A stretch of DNA of 64,000 bases. Source: an uncultured Clostridia bacterium (GTDB taxonomy: Bacteria; Bacillota; Clostridia; Christensenellales; Borkfalkiaceae). The stretch covers positions 40,726 to 104,725 of the forward strand of contig CAKQLR010000002.1 in assembly GCA_934254725.1 (NCBI GenBank). The letters are read 5' to 3'. This document shows positions 11,055-20,232 of this stretch, piece by piece. The translations under genes and the position numbers were made by a program. Each line of letters starts with the position of its first letter. The stretch's first letter is position 1. The notes beneath the pieces are model-generated. The model made no database searches. It saw only the letters and a program-made list of their open reading frames with translations, and was not told the DNA's origin.

Positions 11055-11066
11055 ATTATAATACCA
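11055..11066 (-). promoter_or_regulatory. VTT gene extended -10, predicted leaderless start
   Basis: Minus strand TGG-TATTAT (11066-11058), overlapping a second TATAAT (11060-11055), lies 6-9 bases before the ATG. The start point would fall at or one to three bases before the ATG. No clear -35 is visible. Confidence 0.55.
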
Positions 11067-11137
11067 CAGTATTATTAAGTTTTTGTTAAAACGACTTTTA
11101 TATACCCGATACGGGAAAACAGGAGCAGCTTGCCACT

Positions 11138-11159
11138 CGCGGAGAATTACTTCTCCGCG
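11138..11159. repeat. 9-bp hairpin downstream of dnaE
   Basis: CGCGGAGAA and TTCTCCGCG form a perfect stem with a four-base loop, 35 bases past the dnaE stop. There is no T-run on the minus strand, so it may stabilise the mRNA end rather than act as an intrinsic terminator. Confidence 0.45.
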
Positions 11160-11193
11160 AATTTCTTCTCCGCCGAGCAAACGATTTGCCTTA

Positions 11194-14100
11194 TTACGCC
11201 GTAAAGAATTTATAATCCCCTTCGTCTATAAAGGTTTGCAGTTCGCTTTCGAGCGCGTTGCAACGGCGCACCTTTATGTTTTTCAGATGAAGCTTTTTGC
11301 CGCCCACTTTCAAACCTACGTTTACATCTCCCTCGTAGAAGGTGAGCGTTTCTACGATGTCGTCGCGAAGATCTTCCTTGCCCTCGGGAATGGTAATGAC
11401 AAGCCATTCCTGAGGCTTTTTCTCCTGCGGTTTTTCCTCTTCTTCTTTTTGTTTCGGCTCATCCTCGAAAATTTCTATGGTGTCAACCAGAACCTTGGGT
11501 TCGGTACCTTTTTCGTACTTTAAAGTGCCGGAAATTTTTAAAATTTCCTCTTCTTTGATATTGTTTTTAACCTTTTCGTATGTTTTTGGGAAAAGAACGC
11601 ATTCTATCTGCCCGTACACGTCCTCGAGCATAATGTACGCCATGTAGTCGCCGCGCTTGGTGGTTATTCTCGACCAGGAAGAAATCATTCCGCCCATCGT
11701 AACGCGCGTGCCGTCGTGAATTTCGGTGTAGAATTTTTCGCCGTCCTCGTCCTCTTCGAAGTACTGCAACGCCTCGGTAGTGAAAAAGCCTTTAAATCTG
11801 TCCATATACCCTTCCAGAGGGTGCCCGGAAACGTAAACGCCTATTACGGATTTTTCTTTCATAAGTTTGGTTTTCTGGTCAAGCTCCTCCACGTTTTCGG
11901 GGTACTTCACGGTTATCGTGTTGTCCTCGGGAATAAGGCTGTCAAACAAAGAAATCTGATTGCTTTCGCGCTGTTTTGCTATTACCTGAACCCTGTCGAG
12001 GAGTTCCTCGTATACGGCAAGAAGCTTAGCCCTTGCGATATTGAAGCAATCGAACGCACCCGCCAGAATTAAGTTTTCCACAAGGCGTTTATTCAGCAAT
12101 TTGCCCGCGCAACGGGATACGAAATTTTCGAAAGAACTAAACTCTCCGCCCCTCGTTCTTTCGTCGATAATGGCCTCTATCGCATTTAAACCGACGTTTT
12201 TGATGGCGACAAGACCTATACGAACACACTTGTTTTCAACCGAAAAATAGGGTTTCGATTTATTTATGTTCGGGGGAAGAACGGGTATGTTCTTCTCCTT
12301 TAAATACATAATGTATTTGGTTGTTTCTTCTATCTTATCGATTCTGTTGTTGAGAACCGCCGCCAGAAATTCGTGAGGATAGAACTTTTTAAGATAAGCC
12401 GTCTGGTACGCGAGAACGGCGTATGCAGCCGCGTGCGATTTATTGAACGCGTACTTTGCGAAATCCGCCATTTCGTCGAATATACTTTCGGCAACGTCCT
12501 CCGGCACGCCCTTTGCTATTGCTCCGACTATTTCGCCGGAATCGCCCTCCGCAGGTCTGCCGTAGATAAAAAACTTCTTCTGACGAGCCATTTCGTCAAC
12601 GTTCTTTTTACCCATTGCACGGCGGACAATATCCGACTGCCCGAGACTGAAGCCGCCAAGCTTCTGCACTATTTCCATAACCTGTTCCTGGTAAATAATG
12701 GTGCCGTGGGTGACTTTAAGAATAGGCTCGAGCAAGGGGTGTTTATAGGTAACCGTTTCGGGGTTCAGTTTGAACTGAAGATACTTCGGAATAGAATCCA
12801 TAGGCCCCGGACGGTACAGGGAAATACCCGCTATAATATCTTCGAGGTCACCGGGGTGAAGCTCGCGCATAAACTTTTTCATGCCGGGACTTTCAAGCTG
12901 GAACACGGCGTCCGTATCGCCCTCGCCTATAAGGTCGTAAGCGGCTTTGTTTTCATAGCCTATTTCGTGGAAGTCGAGGTCAAGACCGTAATCCTCTTTT
13001 ATATAGTTGAGGGCTTTCTTTATATCTGTAAGAGTTCTAAGCGCAAGGAAGTCCATTTTAAGCATTCCGAGAGCCTCGTCCTCTTTCATATCGAACTGAG
13101 TAACTACGTCGCTTCCGTTGAGGGAAAGCGGAACGTTATCCGCAAGCGGCTTTGCGCAGATTATAACGCCCGCGGCGTGCTGAGATGTATTTTTCGGCAT
13201 ACCCTCCAGCCGCATAGCCATATCTATGACCTTGTGAAGGGTCGGGTCGGTATCGTATAATTCCTTAAGCTCCCTTACGCTTACGTCCACACCGTCCTTG
13301 TTCTTTTTGAAACCGAGGGACTGAGCTATCGTGGACTTGCCGTCCATAAGCTTGGTTATCTTGTTCACGTCCGCAAACGGTACGCTGTAAACGCGGGCAA
13401 CGTCCTTTATTGCCGCCTTGGAAGCGAGCGTTCCGAAGGTTACTATCTGTGCAACTTTATCCGCGCCGTACTTCGCACGGACGTACTCTATAACCTCCTG
13501 ACGTCTTTCGTTACAGAAGTCTATATCAAAGTCGGGCATGCTGACTCTTTCGGGGTTTAAGAATCTTTCAAACACCAAAGAATACTTAAGCGGTTCCACG
13601 TCCGTTATACCTATAGAATACGCTATAATACTGCTTACGCCGCTGCCGCGCCCCGCGCCGACGGGTATGTCGTGCTCGCGCGCGTAGTTTATAAAATCCC
13701 AAACGATAAGGTAGTATTCGACGAAGCCCATCTTTGAAATGATGCCGAGTTCGTACTCGAACCTGTCCCTTATTTCGGGGGTGATTTCCGAATATCTTTT
13801 TCTCAGTCCCTTTTCACCTAAGTCACGGAAAAAGTCGTAAGGCGTTTGTCCGTTATCGGGAACATACCCGGGGATAAGCGATTTATCCCTTATAGGATCG
13901 CCCTTGGGCGTGAGTGCGAAAACTTCCTCTTCTGCGCATTTTTGTGCGATTTCGAGGGTATTTGCAATCGCCTCCGGGTGGTCGGGGAACAATGCAAGCA
14001 TCTCGTCGCCGCTCTTTAGATAATATTCGTCAGAGTTGAAACGCATGCGCTGCGGGTCGTCCAAAGTCTTTTTCATGTTTATGCACAGCATAACGTCCTG

Positions 14101-14748
14101 CATTTCGCTATCCTTTTTTTCAAGGTAGTGGCAGTCGTTTGTGGCAACGAGTTTTACGCCTATTTCCGCCGCAAGCTTTATGAGCTGCGGGTTTACTATT
14201 TTTTCCTCCTGAAGTCCGTGGTCCTGAATTTCTATATAGAAATCCTCGCCGAACATTTCCTTGAACATAAGCGCGGTTTTCTTTGCACCCTCGTAGTCGC
14301 CGTTCAAAAGGCGTTTAGGTATTCTGCCGGCTATACAGGCGGAAAGACAAATCAGCCCTTCCGTATGCTCTTTAAGCATTTTATAATCCGCGCGGGGTTT
14401 TGAGTAGAAGCCCCTCGTCCAGGCGTCGGAGTCCAACCTTATAAGATTTTTATATCCTTTTTTGTTTTTGCACAGCAAAATAAGGTGGTCGTAATCGTTT
14501 TCCGCTCTGCCGCCAGTCTTTTTTTCCATATCGTCGCACATATACATTTCGCAACCGATAATGGCCTGCATGCCCGCTTTTTTGGCTTCCTCCGCAAAAT
14601 AAAGGGTTCCGTACATATTCCCGTGGTCGGTTATCGCGACCGCGTTCTGCCCCAGCTCTTTTATTACGTTGAATATATCTTCAATTTTTGTCGCTCCGTC
14701 AAGCAAACTGTACTCTGTGTGAACATGTAAGTGAACAAAATCCGTCAT
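11194..14748 (-). CDS. dnaE: DNA polymerase III alpha subunit, DnaE type
   Basis: A 1184-residue C-family replicative polymerase. The N-terminal PHP domain begins at once (HLHVHTEYSLLDG, ITDHGNMYG). The palm carries GAGRGSGVSS and the catalytic MPDFDIDF. A helix-hairpin-helix region and a C-terminal OB fold (GGMISSWSRITTKRGDYMAYIML) follow. This is DnaE1/DnaE3 architecture, without the PolC exonuclease insertion. In Firmicutes DnaE usually extends primers before PolC takes over; PolC is not in the window. AGGA precedes the ATG. It is the last gene of murB-PHP-whiA-dnaE. Confidence 0.97.
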   Translation of the reverse strand: MTDFVHLHVHTEYSLLDGATKIEDIFNVIKELGQNAVAITDHGNMYGTLYFAEEAKKAGMQAIIGCEMYMCDDMEKKTGGRAENDYDHLILLCKNKKGYKNLIRLDSDAWTRGFYSKPRADYKMLKEHTEGLICLSACIAGRIPKRLLNGDYEGAKKTALMFKEMFGEDFYIEIQDHGLQEEKIVNPQLIKLAAEIGVKLVATNDCHYLEKKDSEMQDVMLCINMKKTLDDPQRMRFNSDEYYLKSGDEMLALFPDHPEAIANTLEIAQKCAEEEVFALTPKGDPIRDKSLIPGYVPDNGQTPYDFFRDLGEKGLRKRYSEITPEIRDRFEYELGIISKMGFVEYYLIVWDFINYAREHDIPVGAGRGSGVSSIIAYSIGITDVEPLKYSLVFERFLNPERVSMPDFDIDFCNERRQEVIEYVRAKYGADKVAQIVTFGTLASKAAIKDVARVYSVPFADVNKITKLMDGKSTIAQSLGFKKNKDGVDVSVRELKELYDTDPTLHKVIDMAMRLEGMPKNTSQHAAGVIICAKPLADNVPLSLNGSDVVTQFDMKEDEALGMLKMDFLALRTLTDIKKALNYIKEDYGLDLDFHEIGYENKAAYDLIGEGDTDAVFQLESPGMKKFMRELHPGDLEDIIAGISLYRPGPMDSIPKYLQFKLNPETVTYKHPLLEPILKVTHGTIIYQEQVMEIVQKLGGFSLGQSDIVRRAMGKKNVDEMARQKKFFIYGRPAEGDSGEIVGAIAKGVPEDVAESIFDEMADFAKYAFNKSHAAAYAVLAYQTAYLKKFYPHEFLAAVLNNRIDKIEETTKYIMYLKEKNIPVLPPNINKSKPYFSVENKCVRIGLVAIKNVGLNAIEAIIDERTRGGEFSSFENFVSRCAGKLLNKRLVENLILAGAFDCFNIARAKLLAVYEELLDRVQVIAKQRESNQISLFDSLIPEDNTITVKYPENVEELDQKTKLMKEKSVIGVYVSGHPLEGYMDRFKGFFTTEALQYFEEDEDGEKFYTEIHDGTRVTMGGMISSWSRITTKRGDYMAYIMLEDVYGQIECVLFPKTYEKVKNNIKEEEILKISGTLKYEKGTEPKVLVDTIEIFEDEPKQKEEEEKPQEKKPQEWLVITIPEGKEDLRDDIVETLTFYEGDVNVGLKVGGKKLHLKNIKVRRCNALESELQTFIDEGDYKFFTA

Positions 14749-14873
14749 CTGTTTTTTCCTGTAATTATTCTTTTATGTTTTTCTGCCGGTCTGCATATCG
14801 TCGCCGCTCGGCTTTTACCGCTTATTGCAGACCCGCGCCCGTGTTTCGTCCTTATCTTAAAGTTTAATTGCCG

Positions 14874-15812
14874 TCAGGACATATTTTTTGCGATTTCTAT
14901 AATTTTTCTCATTCGGTGATTGACGCAACTTTTGCTTACGCCAAGTTTTTCAGCCATTTCTTCAAGCGTAAGAAATTCGTCCGAAAGCCTAAGTTCGCAA
15001 ACGTCGAACAGTTCTTTTTTCAAAGATTCCAGTCCTGCCGTCTCTTTAATGACGTTTATGGCGTTTATCTGTCTTTCCGCGGCTTCTATCTGCTTGTTGA
15101 TATTGCCGAGGTCACAGTTACTCTTTCTGTTGGCGTTGTTGCTATAATCCTTTATTATAACCGTTTCCGCAAGGGCAAGCGAACCCCCTTCCGCGCCGAT
15201 AAGCGTGAGAATTTCCTGAATTTCTTCGTTACTCTTAACGTAAACGACAAAACTTTTCTTCCTTTCGATAAGCTTGGCAAGTATATCGAACTCCGCCAGC
15301 AATTCGGAAAAAGCGTGCGCCGTCTCGTAATAAGAAAAAACGAATTCAAGGTGATAACCCGTGTTTTTGGCGGCTTTTTCATTCGGAATGGTACAACTCC
15401 CTCCGCCGAGAAAAGCCCCGCGAACATATGCGCGTTTGCAGCATTCCGTCTCTATCAGATACTTGTCTATGCCCATTTCCACGGCTATTCCGTTCTCGCT
15501 CGCGACGAGAATGCCAAGCTCCGTCAAAGCGTCGAACGTGCCGCCGCTTATATATTCGCAAGTGATTTTGTCCTTGCCCGAAGAGGTTTTTCCCGAGTAC
15601 TCGCCCTCTATTCCGTAAAGGTCGTTTATTATTTTATTGAAAAAAGCTGCAACCTTTTCGTTTTCGGTGAAGAACGAAAAACCTATCTGCCCGTCGCGGG
15701 TCAAAATGGAACCGCTCGTTCTTAAAAAAGCGGATAAGCACGCCGCCTCGCAACAGGAGGAGGAAAACGAGTTTGCCGTCAGTTCCTCTTTAATTCTCTT
15801 TGTAAAATTCAT
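14874..15812 (-). CDS. whiA: WhiA, DNA-binding division/sporulation regulator
   Basis: A 312-residue protein with a LAGLIDADG-like N-terminal domain (CLSAFLRTSGSI, YVRGAFLGGGSC) that has lost nuclease function in the family, and a C-terminal helix-turn-helix (LTLEEMAEKLGVSKSCVNHR). WhiA controls division and sporulation genes in actinobacteria and affects chromosome segregation in Bacillus. Its ATG overlaps the PHP gene stop by four bases, showing translational coupling. The usual partners rapZ and yvcK are absent next to it. Confidence 0.95.
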   Translation of the reverse strand: MNFTKRIKEELTANSFSSSCCEAACLSAFLRTSGSILTRDGQIGFSFFTENEKVAAFFNKIINDLYGIEGEYSGKTSSGKDKITCEYISGGTFDALTELGILVASENGIAVEMGIDKYLIETECCKRAYVRGAFLGGGSCTIPNEKAAKNTGYHLEFVFSYYETAHAFSELLAEFDILAKLIERKKSFVVYVKSNEEIQEILTLIGAEGGSLALAETVIIKDYSNNANRKSNCDLGNINKQIEAAERQINAINVIKETAGLESLKKELFDVCELRLSDEFLTLEEMAEKLGVSKSCVNHRMRKIIEIAKNMS

Positions 15813-16582
15813 CGCCCGCTCCCCTTGTATTTTTTGAACCTGAAATCGGGCAGTCTTCCTATATTATGAACGCGCGCCCTGTCAAAACCGAGCCTGTCTA
15901 TAAGTTTTATCGCATCCTTATCGTCCCCGACCCTGTCGGGAGAGTGTGCGTCTGAGCCTATAATAAAGTTCACGCCGGTGGAATAAACTTCCTTCCACTG
16001 CTCGTCGGTCATATGCGTTTTTTTCGTATTTATTTCCACATAAGTGCCGTTTATCCTACAGCAATCGGCTACTTCTCTGACGGAAGCGAACGCTCTATAA
16101 TCAAGATGAGTTATCGCGTCTATCGGGTTTTTCTCTATCGCGTTTATATAAGCTTTAGTGGTAAAAGCCTTTAATTTCTCGCTCGGCTCGCCGTGAACCT
16201 TATACAAAAAAGGCGAGGTCACGCCGAGTTTGGAAAATGCCGCAAAGCTTTTATATTTTACGCAAACGTGTATGCCGGCTAAAAATACGTCGAATTTATC
16301 ATACAAATCTTCCGTTAAATCCGTGTCTCCGTTTTCGGAAATAAGGTTGCTTTCAATCCCCACAAGTACGTTTACGCCCGTGTCGGCGGAAGCTATTTCG
16401 CAGTCCGTTCTGAGGTTTGAAAGAGCGCTTTTTTTCAGCCCGAAAAACGGGTGTGCAAAACCGTGGTCGGATATGGCAATCTCCTTTAGTCCTAATTCCT
16501 TGGCTTTCAGCATGTTTTCAAAAACGCTTCCCGTGCCGTGACTGTATGTCGTATGCGTGTGATAATCGGCAATTATCTCCAT
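15809..16582 (-). CDS. PHP-domain phosphoesterase (YcdX-like)
   Basis: A 257-residue stand-alone PHP metal hydrolase. Metal ligands appear in order: DYHTHTTYSHG, ISDHGFAH, GIESN, GIHVC, HLDYRAF and GSDAHSPDRVG. Relatives include YcdX-type phosphatases and HisK-like histidinol phosphatases. The absence of his genes nearby favours the general phosphatase type. It sits between murB and whiA, a linkage seen in many Clostridia, but the substrate is unknown. The ATG follows a GGAGAGAG ribosome site. Confidence 0.85.
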   Translation of the reverse strand: MEIIADYHTHTTYSHGTGSVFENMLKAKELGLKEIAISDHGFAHPFFGLKKSALSNLRTDCEIASADTGVNVLVGIESNLISENGDTDLTEDLYDKFDVFLAGIHVCVKYKSFAAFSKLGVTSPFLYKVHGEPSEKLKAFTTKAYINAIEKNPIDAITHLDYRAFASVREVADCCRINGTYVEINTKKTHMTDEQWKEVYSTGVNFIIGSDAHSPDRVGDDKDAIKLIDRLGFDRARVHNIGRLPDFRFKKYKGSGR

Positions 16583-16657
16583 TTCTCTCTCCGTTGCTTT
16601 CCTCGCTGATACCCCGTGATAAAACCGGGCGGACAGTAAAGGCTTGCGGAGTAAAAG

Positions 16658-17566
16658 CTAATCCCCGAGGTATACGATTTCCTCCTTCAGCGTAACGCCC
16701 GTGCGAGCCTTTACGATTGTTTTTATGTATTTTATAAGCTCCGCCACGTCCGTAGCGGAAGCGGTCCCGTCGTTTATAATAAAATTTGCGTGCGTGGTGG
16801 ACACGAACGCCCCGCCGACCCTGAGTCCTTTCAGTCCGCAATCGTCTATAAGCTTTGCCGAAGGTATGTCTCCGTTTTTGAAAATCGAGCCGAGGCTTTT
16901 GCCCTTAGGTTGGTTTAATCGCCTTTCTCTGTATTGCCACAAACGTTGCTTTATCAGGTCAAAATCTGCCGTTTTTGCGCGAAATAAGGCACTTATAACA
17001 ATATCGCCGTTCTGTTTCAACTTGCTTCCTCTATAACAGAAGCCGCATTCGGCGTTAGTAAACTCGCGTATTTTTCCGCCTGTTTCCGCATAAACCGACA
17101 TCACGCGTTTGGCTATATCCGCTTCGAAACAGCCTGCGTTCATAATGACCGCGCCGCCTACGCTGCCGGGAATTCCCGAAAGAAATTCAAGCCCCGTAAG
17201 TCTTTCTTTAAGGCAAAACGCGTTGAGCATAGACAGCGATGCGCCGCACATAGCCCTTACGAAAACTTCGCTGCGGGTAGTTCTTTCGACGTAAATTTCA
17301 TTCAGTCTGTCCGTAAAAATAACTGCTCCGCGAAAGCCTGAATCGGAGAAAAGAGTATTGCTCCCCGCCCCGACAACAACGCATTTTACGTCGCAAATCC
17401 TCGCAAAATCAATTGTTTTAAGAAGCTCCGTGGCAGAAGAAGGGAACACCCCCCTGTCCGCGCTGCCGCCCAGAAAAATGGTGGAATGCCTGAACAGATT
17501 TTCCGAAACGGTAAACTTAATGCCTTCTTTTTTCAGCAGTTCGTCGAAAGAAGCGTAAACGTCCAC
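16658..17566 (-). CDS. murB: UDP-N-acetylenolpyruvoylglucosamine reductase
   Basis: A 302-residue FAD enzyme making UDP-MurNAc with NADPH. FAD-binding pieces VVGAGSNTLFSD and SGIPGSVGGAVIMNAG are clear. YRGSKLK, the GSIFKN catalytic Ser segment and the final LKEEI Glu match type II MurB as found in Firmicutes. The start is GTG at 17566 with AAGGAG eleven bases before it. It leads the murB-PHP-whiA-dnaE set. Upstream is the candidate RNA region. Confidence 0.96.
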   Translation of the reverse strand: MDVYASFDELLKKEGIKFTVSENLFRHSTIFLGGSADRGVFPSSATELLKTIDFARICDVKCVVVGAGSNTLFSDSGFRGAVIFTDRLNEIYVERTTRSEVFVRAMCGASLSMLNAFCLKERLTGLEFLSGIPGSVGGAVIMNAGCFEADIAKRVMSVYAETGGKIREFTNAECGFCYRGSKLKQNGDIVISALFRAKTADFDLIKQRLWQYRERRLNQPKGKSLGSIFKNGDIPSAKLIDDCGLKGLRVGGAFVSTTHANFIINDGTASATDVAELIKYIKTIVKARTGVTLKEEIVYLGD

Positions 17567-17712
17567 TTATACTTTCTCCTTATATTTTACAACATCGCGC
17601 GTGGATTTACAAGTGATTTTAACCGCTAAAAATTTTTTTAAATTCGATAGACAAAAATTACCCGGACCGCCCGCGTATCTAATTATATGCTTGAAAAGAA
17701 TTATATATACTA

Positions 17713-17885
17713 TATCGCCCGAAACCTCCTCACTACATCCGATTGCACGGGAACCTTAACGGAGCATAAAAACAACCTTAGGCAAACGAGAGCGCCGTAA
17801 AATCCGGGGGTAAACCCGTAGCACTGACATCTGAAAGCATAAAACGGCGCGGGCATGTAAGTGTCCGCGCCATGTATTTTATATC
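17713..17885 (+). ncRNA. candidate structured RNA in the murB-rplQ gap
   Basis: The 460-base gap between murB and rplQ has no coding frame, yet the sequence at 17713-17885 is GC-richer than its surroundings and full of short pairings. These include GGC(A)10GCC around 17781, CGGG/CCCG around 17815, and a 10-bp GC-rich hairpin at 17846-17871 followed by a weak T-rich stretch. A possible plus-strand promoter is TTATAT-17-TATACT (about 17685-17713). The strand is not certain; on the minus strand it would be a leader of murB. I could not match it to 6S, tmRNA, SRP or a riboswitch class. Confidence 0.35.
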
Positions 17886-17932
17886 TGCCCTATGCCCGCT
17901 ATAACGGTAGCCTCGAAAATAAAAGGTAATGC

Positions 17933-17981
17933 AAAAAGTCCCTTGTTTCGCACATTATCGCGTAAAAACAAGGGACTTTTA
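17933..17981. terminator. strong terminator after rplQ
   Basis: AAAAGTCCCTTGTTT (17934-17948) pairs over 15 bp with its exact complement at 17966-17980. T-runs flank it on both strands. It closes the ribosomal superoperon on the minus strand and can also stop a plus-strand RNA from the gap. Confidence 0.9.
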
Positions 17982-18026
17982 ATTTAGTTTTAATTCCGCA
18001 AAACGGCTATTGAATTACTTTAAAAA

Positions 18027-18533
18027 TTAAACTAATTCGATAAAAGCGGTTTCTGCAGCGTCGCCTTTACGTTGACCGTTAAGGTAAATTCTGGTGTAGC
18101 CGCCACCCTGACCGAGCTCTTTAGCTCTTTCAGCGTATTTGGGAGCCAATTCGTTAAAGAGTTTTTCAACAACGGGGTGTTTAATGTTTTTGGTTCTTGC
18201 CTTAAACTCCGCCTTGGTTTCTTTTGCGCCTTTAACTTCGGGAATGGAATCGATTTTGTTCATGATTCTTCTTCTTGCGGAAAGCTTTTTAACGCCGTCT
18301 TTAACTATTTTTTGCTGAACTTCTTTACCCTTAGCGTTTTTAACGGTAACCGTTTCCTCGATGGTATCTTCGTAATTGTTGATAGCGAGGGTGATTACTT
18401 TTTCAACGTAAGACTGTAATTCTTTTGCTTTACCTTTTGTCGTTTCTATTCTTCCATACCAGAGAAGGCTTGCCGCCTGTTGACGGAGAAGCGCAACTCT
18501 CTGAGTGCTGGTCATTCCTAATTTGCCGGGCAT
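18027..18533 (-). CDS. rplQ: 50S ribosomal protein L17 with an internal insertion
   Basis: L17 lines the peptide exit-tunnel side of the 50S subunit. The N-terminal TSTQRVALLRQQAASLLWYG and C-terminal GGYTRIYLNGQRKGDAA...FIELV are typical. At 168 residues it is about 50 longer than usual. The extra sequence, highly charged, sits between the TLA helix and the VEKLFNELAP helix (about residues 58-110). It is the last gene of the superoperon, four bases after rpoA. Confidence 0.95.
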   Translation of the reverse strand: MPGKLGMTSTQRVALLRQQAASLLWYGRIETTKGKAKELQSYVEKVITLAINNYEDTIEETVTVKNAKGKEVQQKIVKDGVKKLSARRRIMNKIDSIPEVKGAKETKAEFKARTKNIKHPVVEKLFNELAPKYAERAKELGQGGGYTRIYLNGQRKGDAAETAFIELV

Positions 18534-18537
18534 TTGA

Positions 18538-19488
18538 TTAGTCCTCCTTGTCCTTGAGTTTTAAGCCGTAGCTCGTGAGTTTGTTGATAACTTCGTCCAA
18601 AGATTTTCTGCCGAGGTTACGAACTTTAAGCATATCGTCTTCCGTTTTCTTTGTAAGATCTTCAACAGTATGAATATTAGCCCTCTTAAGGCAGTTATAT
18701 GAACGAACGGATAAATCCATATCTTCGATATTCATAGTGAGTATTGTCTGTAAACTGTCGGTCTGGGGCTGAGTAAGTATTTCTATTCCGCCCATACTGC
18801 CGGAGAGTTTTACGAAAAGGTGAATGTGTTCTTCGATAATCTTAGCGGCAAGGCTGATTATTTCGCAGCCGGTAAACGCGCCGTTTGTCCATACTTCGAG
18901 TATGAGCTTGTCGAAGTCCGTATTCTGTCCTACACGGGTGCTCTGAACGTCGTAATTGACCTTCTTTACAGGCGTGTAGATGGAGTCGATGGGAATATAA
19001 TCAATAACGCCAGTCTTGTTGTAAACCGCGCTCTTGTAGCCGCGATCTCTGCCTATGGTAATTTCCATATCGAGAACTGCGCCTTCGTCAAGGGTACAGA
19101 TGTAAAGATTGGGGTTAAGCAATTCTATTTCCGCGTCGTTTTCGATGTCGCGCGCGTAAACTACCGCAGGACCTTCTTTATAAAGCCTTAACGTCTTTTT
19201 GAAGTCCTGATCGAGCGTTTTCGTTTTAACGTTTAAAGATTTGAAGTTAAGAACTATTTCGGTAACGTCTTCTTTAACGCCGGGTATAGTAGAAAATTCG
19301 TGCTTAACGCCGCTTGCGAACTTTATACCCTGTACTGCCGCGCCGGGAAGGGACGACAAAAGCGTTCTTCTGAGGCAGTTGCCGAGCGTAAGACCAAAGC
19401 CTTTCTCTAACGGTTCAACCGTTACTTTCGCATAGTTCTTCTCCTCGTTTTCTTCCACACTTATCGTAGGCATCTCTATATTCATCAT
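18538..19488 (-). CDS. rpoA: DNA-directed RNA polymerase subunit alpha
   Basis: A 316-residue alpha subunit. The N-terminal dimerisation domain shows EPLEKGFGLTLGNCLRRTLLSSLPG. The C-terminal helix-hairpin-helix domain that contacts UP elements and activators shows LKRANIHTVEDLTKK and VRNLGRKSLDEV. AGGAGGT lies nine bases before the first of two adjacent ATGs. It occupies its usual place between rpsD and rplQ. Confidence 0.98.
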   Translation of the reverse strand: MMNIEMPTISVEENEEKNYAKVTVEPLEKGFGLTLGNCLRRTLLSSLPGAAVQGIKFASGVKHEFSTIPGVKEDVTEIVLNFKSLNVKTKTLDQDFKKTLRLYKEGPAVVYARDIENDAEIELLNPNLYICTLDEGAVLDMEITIGRDRGYKSAVYNKTGVIDYIPIDSIYTPVKKVNYDVQSTRVGQNTDFDKLILEVWTNGAFTGCEIISLAAKIIEEHIHLFVKLSGSMGGIEILTQPQTDSLQTILTMNIEDMDLSVRSYNCLKRANIHTVEDLTKKTEDDMLKVRNLGRKSLDEVINKLTSYGLKLKDKED

Positions 19489-19594
19489 AGAACGTGTACC
19501 TCCTGTTATGATGATTTTAGGCTTGGCGGGGTTTTATCATTTACCCCGCCCTGCCGATTGTTCGGGTTTTAATTCAAATAATCCTTAGTTAAAA

Positions 19595-20218
19595 TTACTT
19601 GGAGTACAACTCGACGATCATGTGTTCCGCTATCTGCGAATCGATATCTTCACGAACAGGAAGCGCTATGACTTTGCCTTCGAGCGTTTCGGGGTTAAAG
19701 TCAACCCATTTAGGCATAGTGCCTTTCTTCATCTGTTTAATTTCCGCAAAGTATTTGTTATCCTTGCTGCTTTCCTTAACGGCTATTACGTCGTTGGCTT
19801 TTACCGTATAAGAAGGAATGTTTACGTTTCTTCCGTTAACGGTGAAGTGACCGTGCGTAACGAGCTGTCTTGCCTGAGTTCTGGAAGCTGCAATACCCAT
19901 TCTGAATACTACGTTATCAAGTCTTCTTTCGAGGAGCGATAACATATTTTCACCGGTAATGCCCTTCATTCTGTCGGCTTTTACATAGTACTCGTGAAAC
20001 TGTCCTTCGAGTACGCCGTAAATTCTCTTGGTCTTCTGCTTTTCACGAAGCTGAAGTCCGTATTCGGAAACCTTCTTTCTTGCCGCGCCGTGCTGTCCGG
20101 GAGCGGTAGGTCTCTTTTCAAACGGGCAGGTCTGCTTGTAGCATTTTTCGCCCTTTAAAAACAATTTTGCGCCTTCTCTTCTGCAAAGACGGCATTTGGA
20201 TTCTGTATATCTTGCCAT
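19595..20218 (-). CDS. rpsD: 30S ribosomal protein S4, zinc (C+) form
   Basis: S4 starts 30S assembly by binding the 5' domain of 16S rRNA. The 207-residue protein has an N-terminal zinc site (CRLCRREG then C and C further on), so it is the C+ paralogue type, and the S4 RNA-binding domain (RLDNVVFRMGIAASRTQARQ). In many bacteria S4 represses its own operon; no regulatory site was identified. A 106-base gap separates it from rpoA. Confidence 0.98.
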   Translation of the reverse strand: MARYTESKCRLCRREGAKLFLKGEKCYKQTCPFEKRPTAPGQHGAARKKVSEYGLQLREKQKTKRIYGVLEGQFHEYYVKADRMKGITGENMLSLLERRLDNVVFRMGIAASRTQARQLVTHGHFTVNGRNVNIPSYTVKANDVIAVKESSKDNKYFAEIKQMKKGTMPKWVDFNPETLEGKVIALPVREDIDSQIAEHMIVELYSK

Positions 20219-20232
20219 AGCTTTCTACCTCC

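Noticed and set aside
12373..13260. A 295-codon plus-strand frame opposite dnaE
   Set aside because: Lies wholly within dnaE and has no ribosome site or domain.
17713..17885. 6S RNA, tmRNA or SRP RNA as identity of the gap RNA
   Set aside because: No tmRNA tag or CCA end, no SRP core loop, and no long rod with a central bubble could be drawn; left as unassigned.
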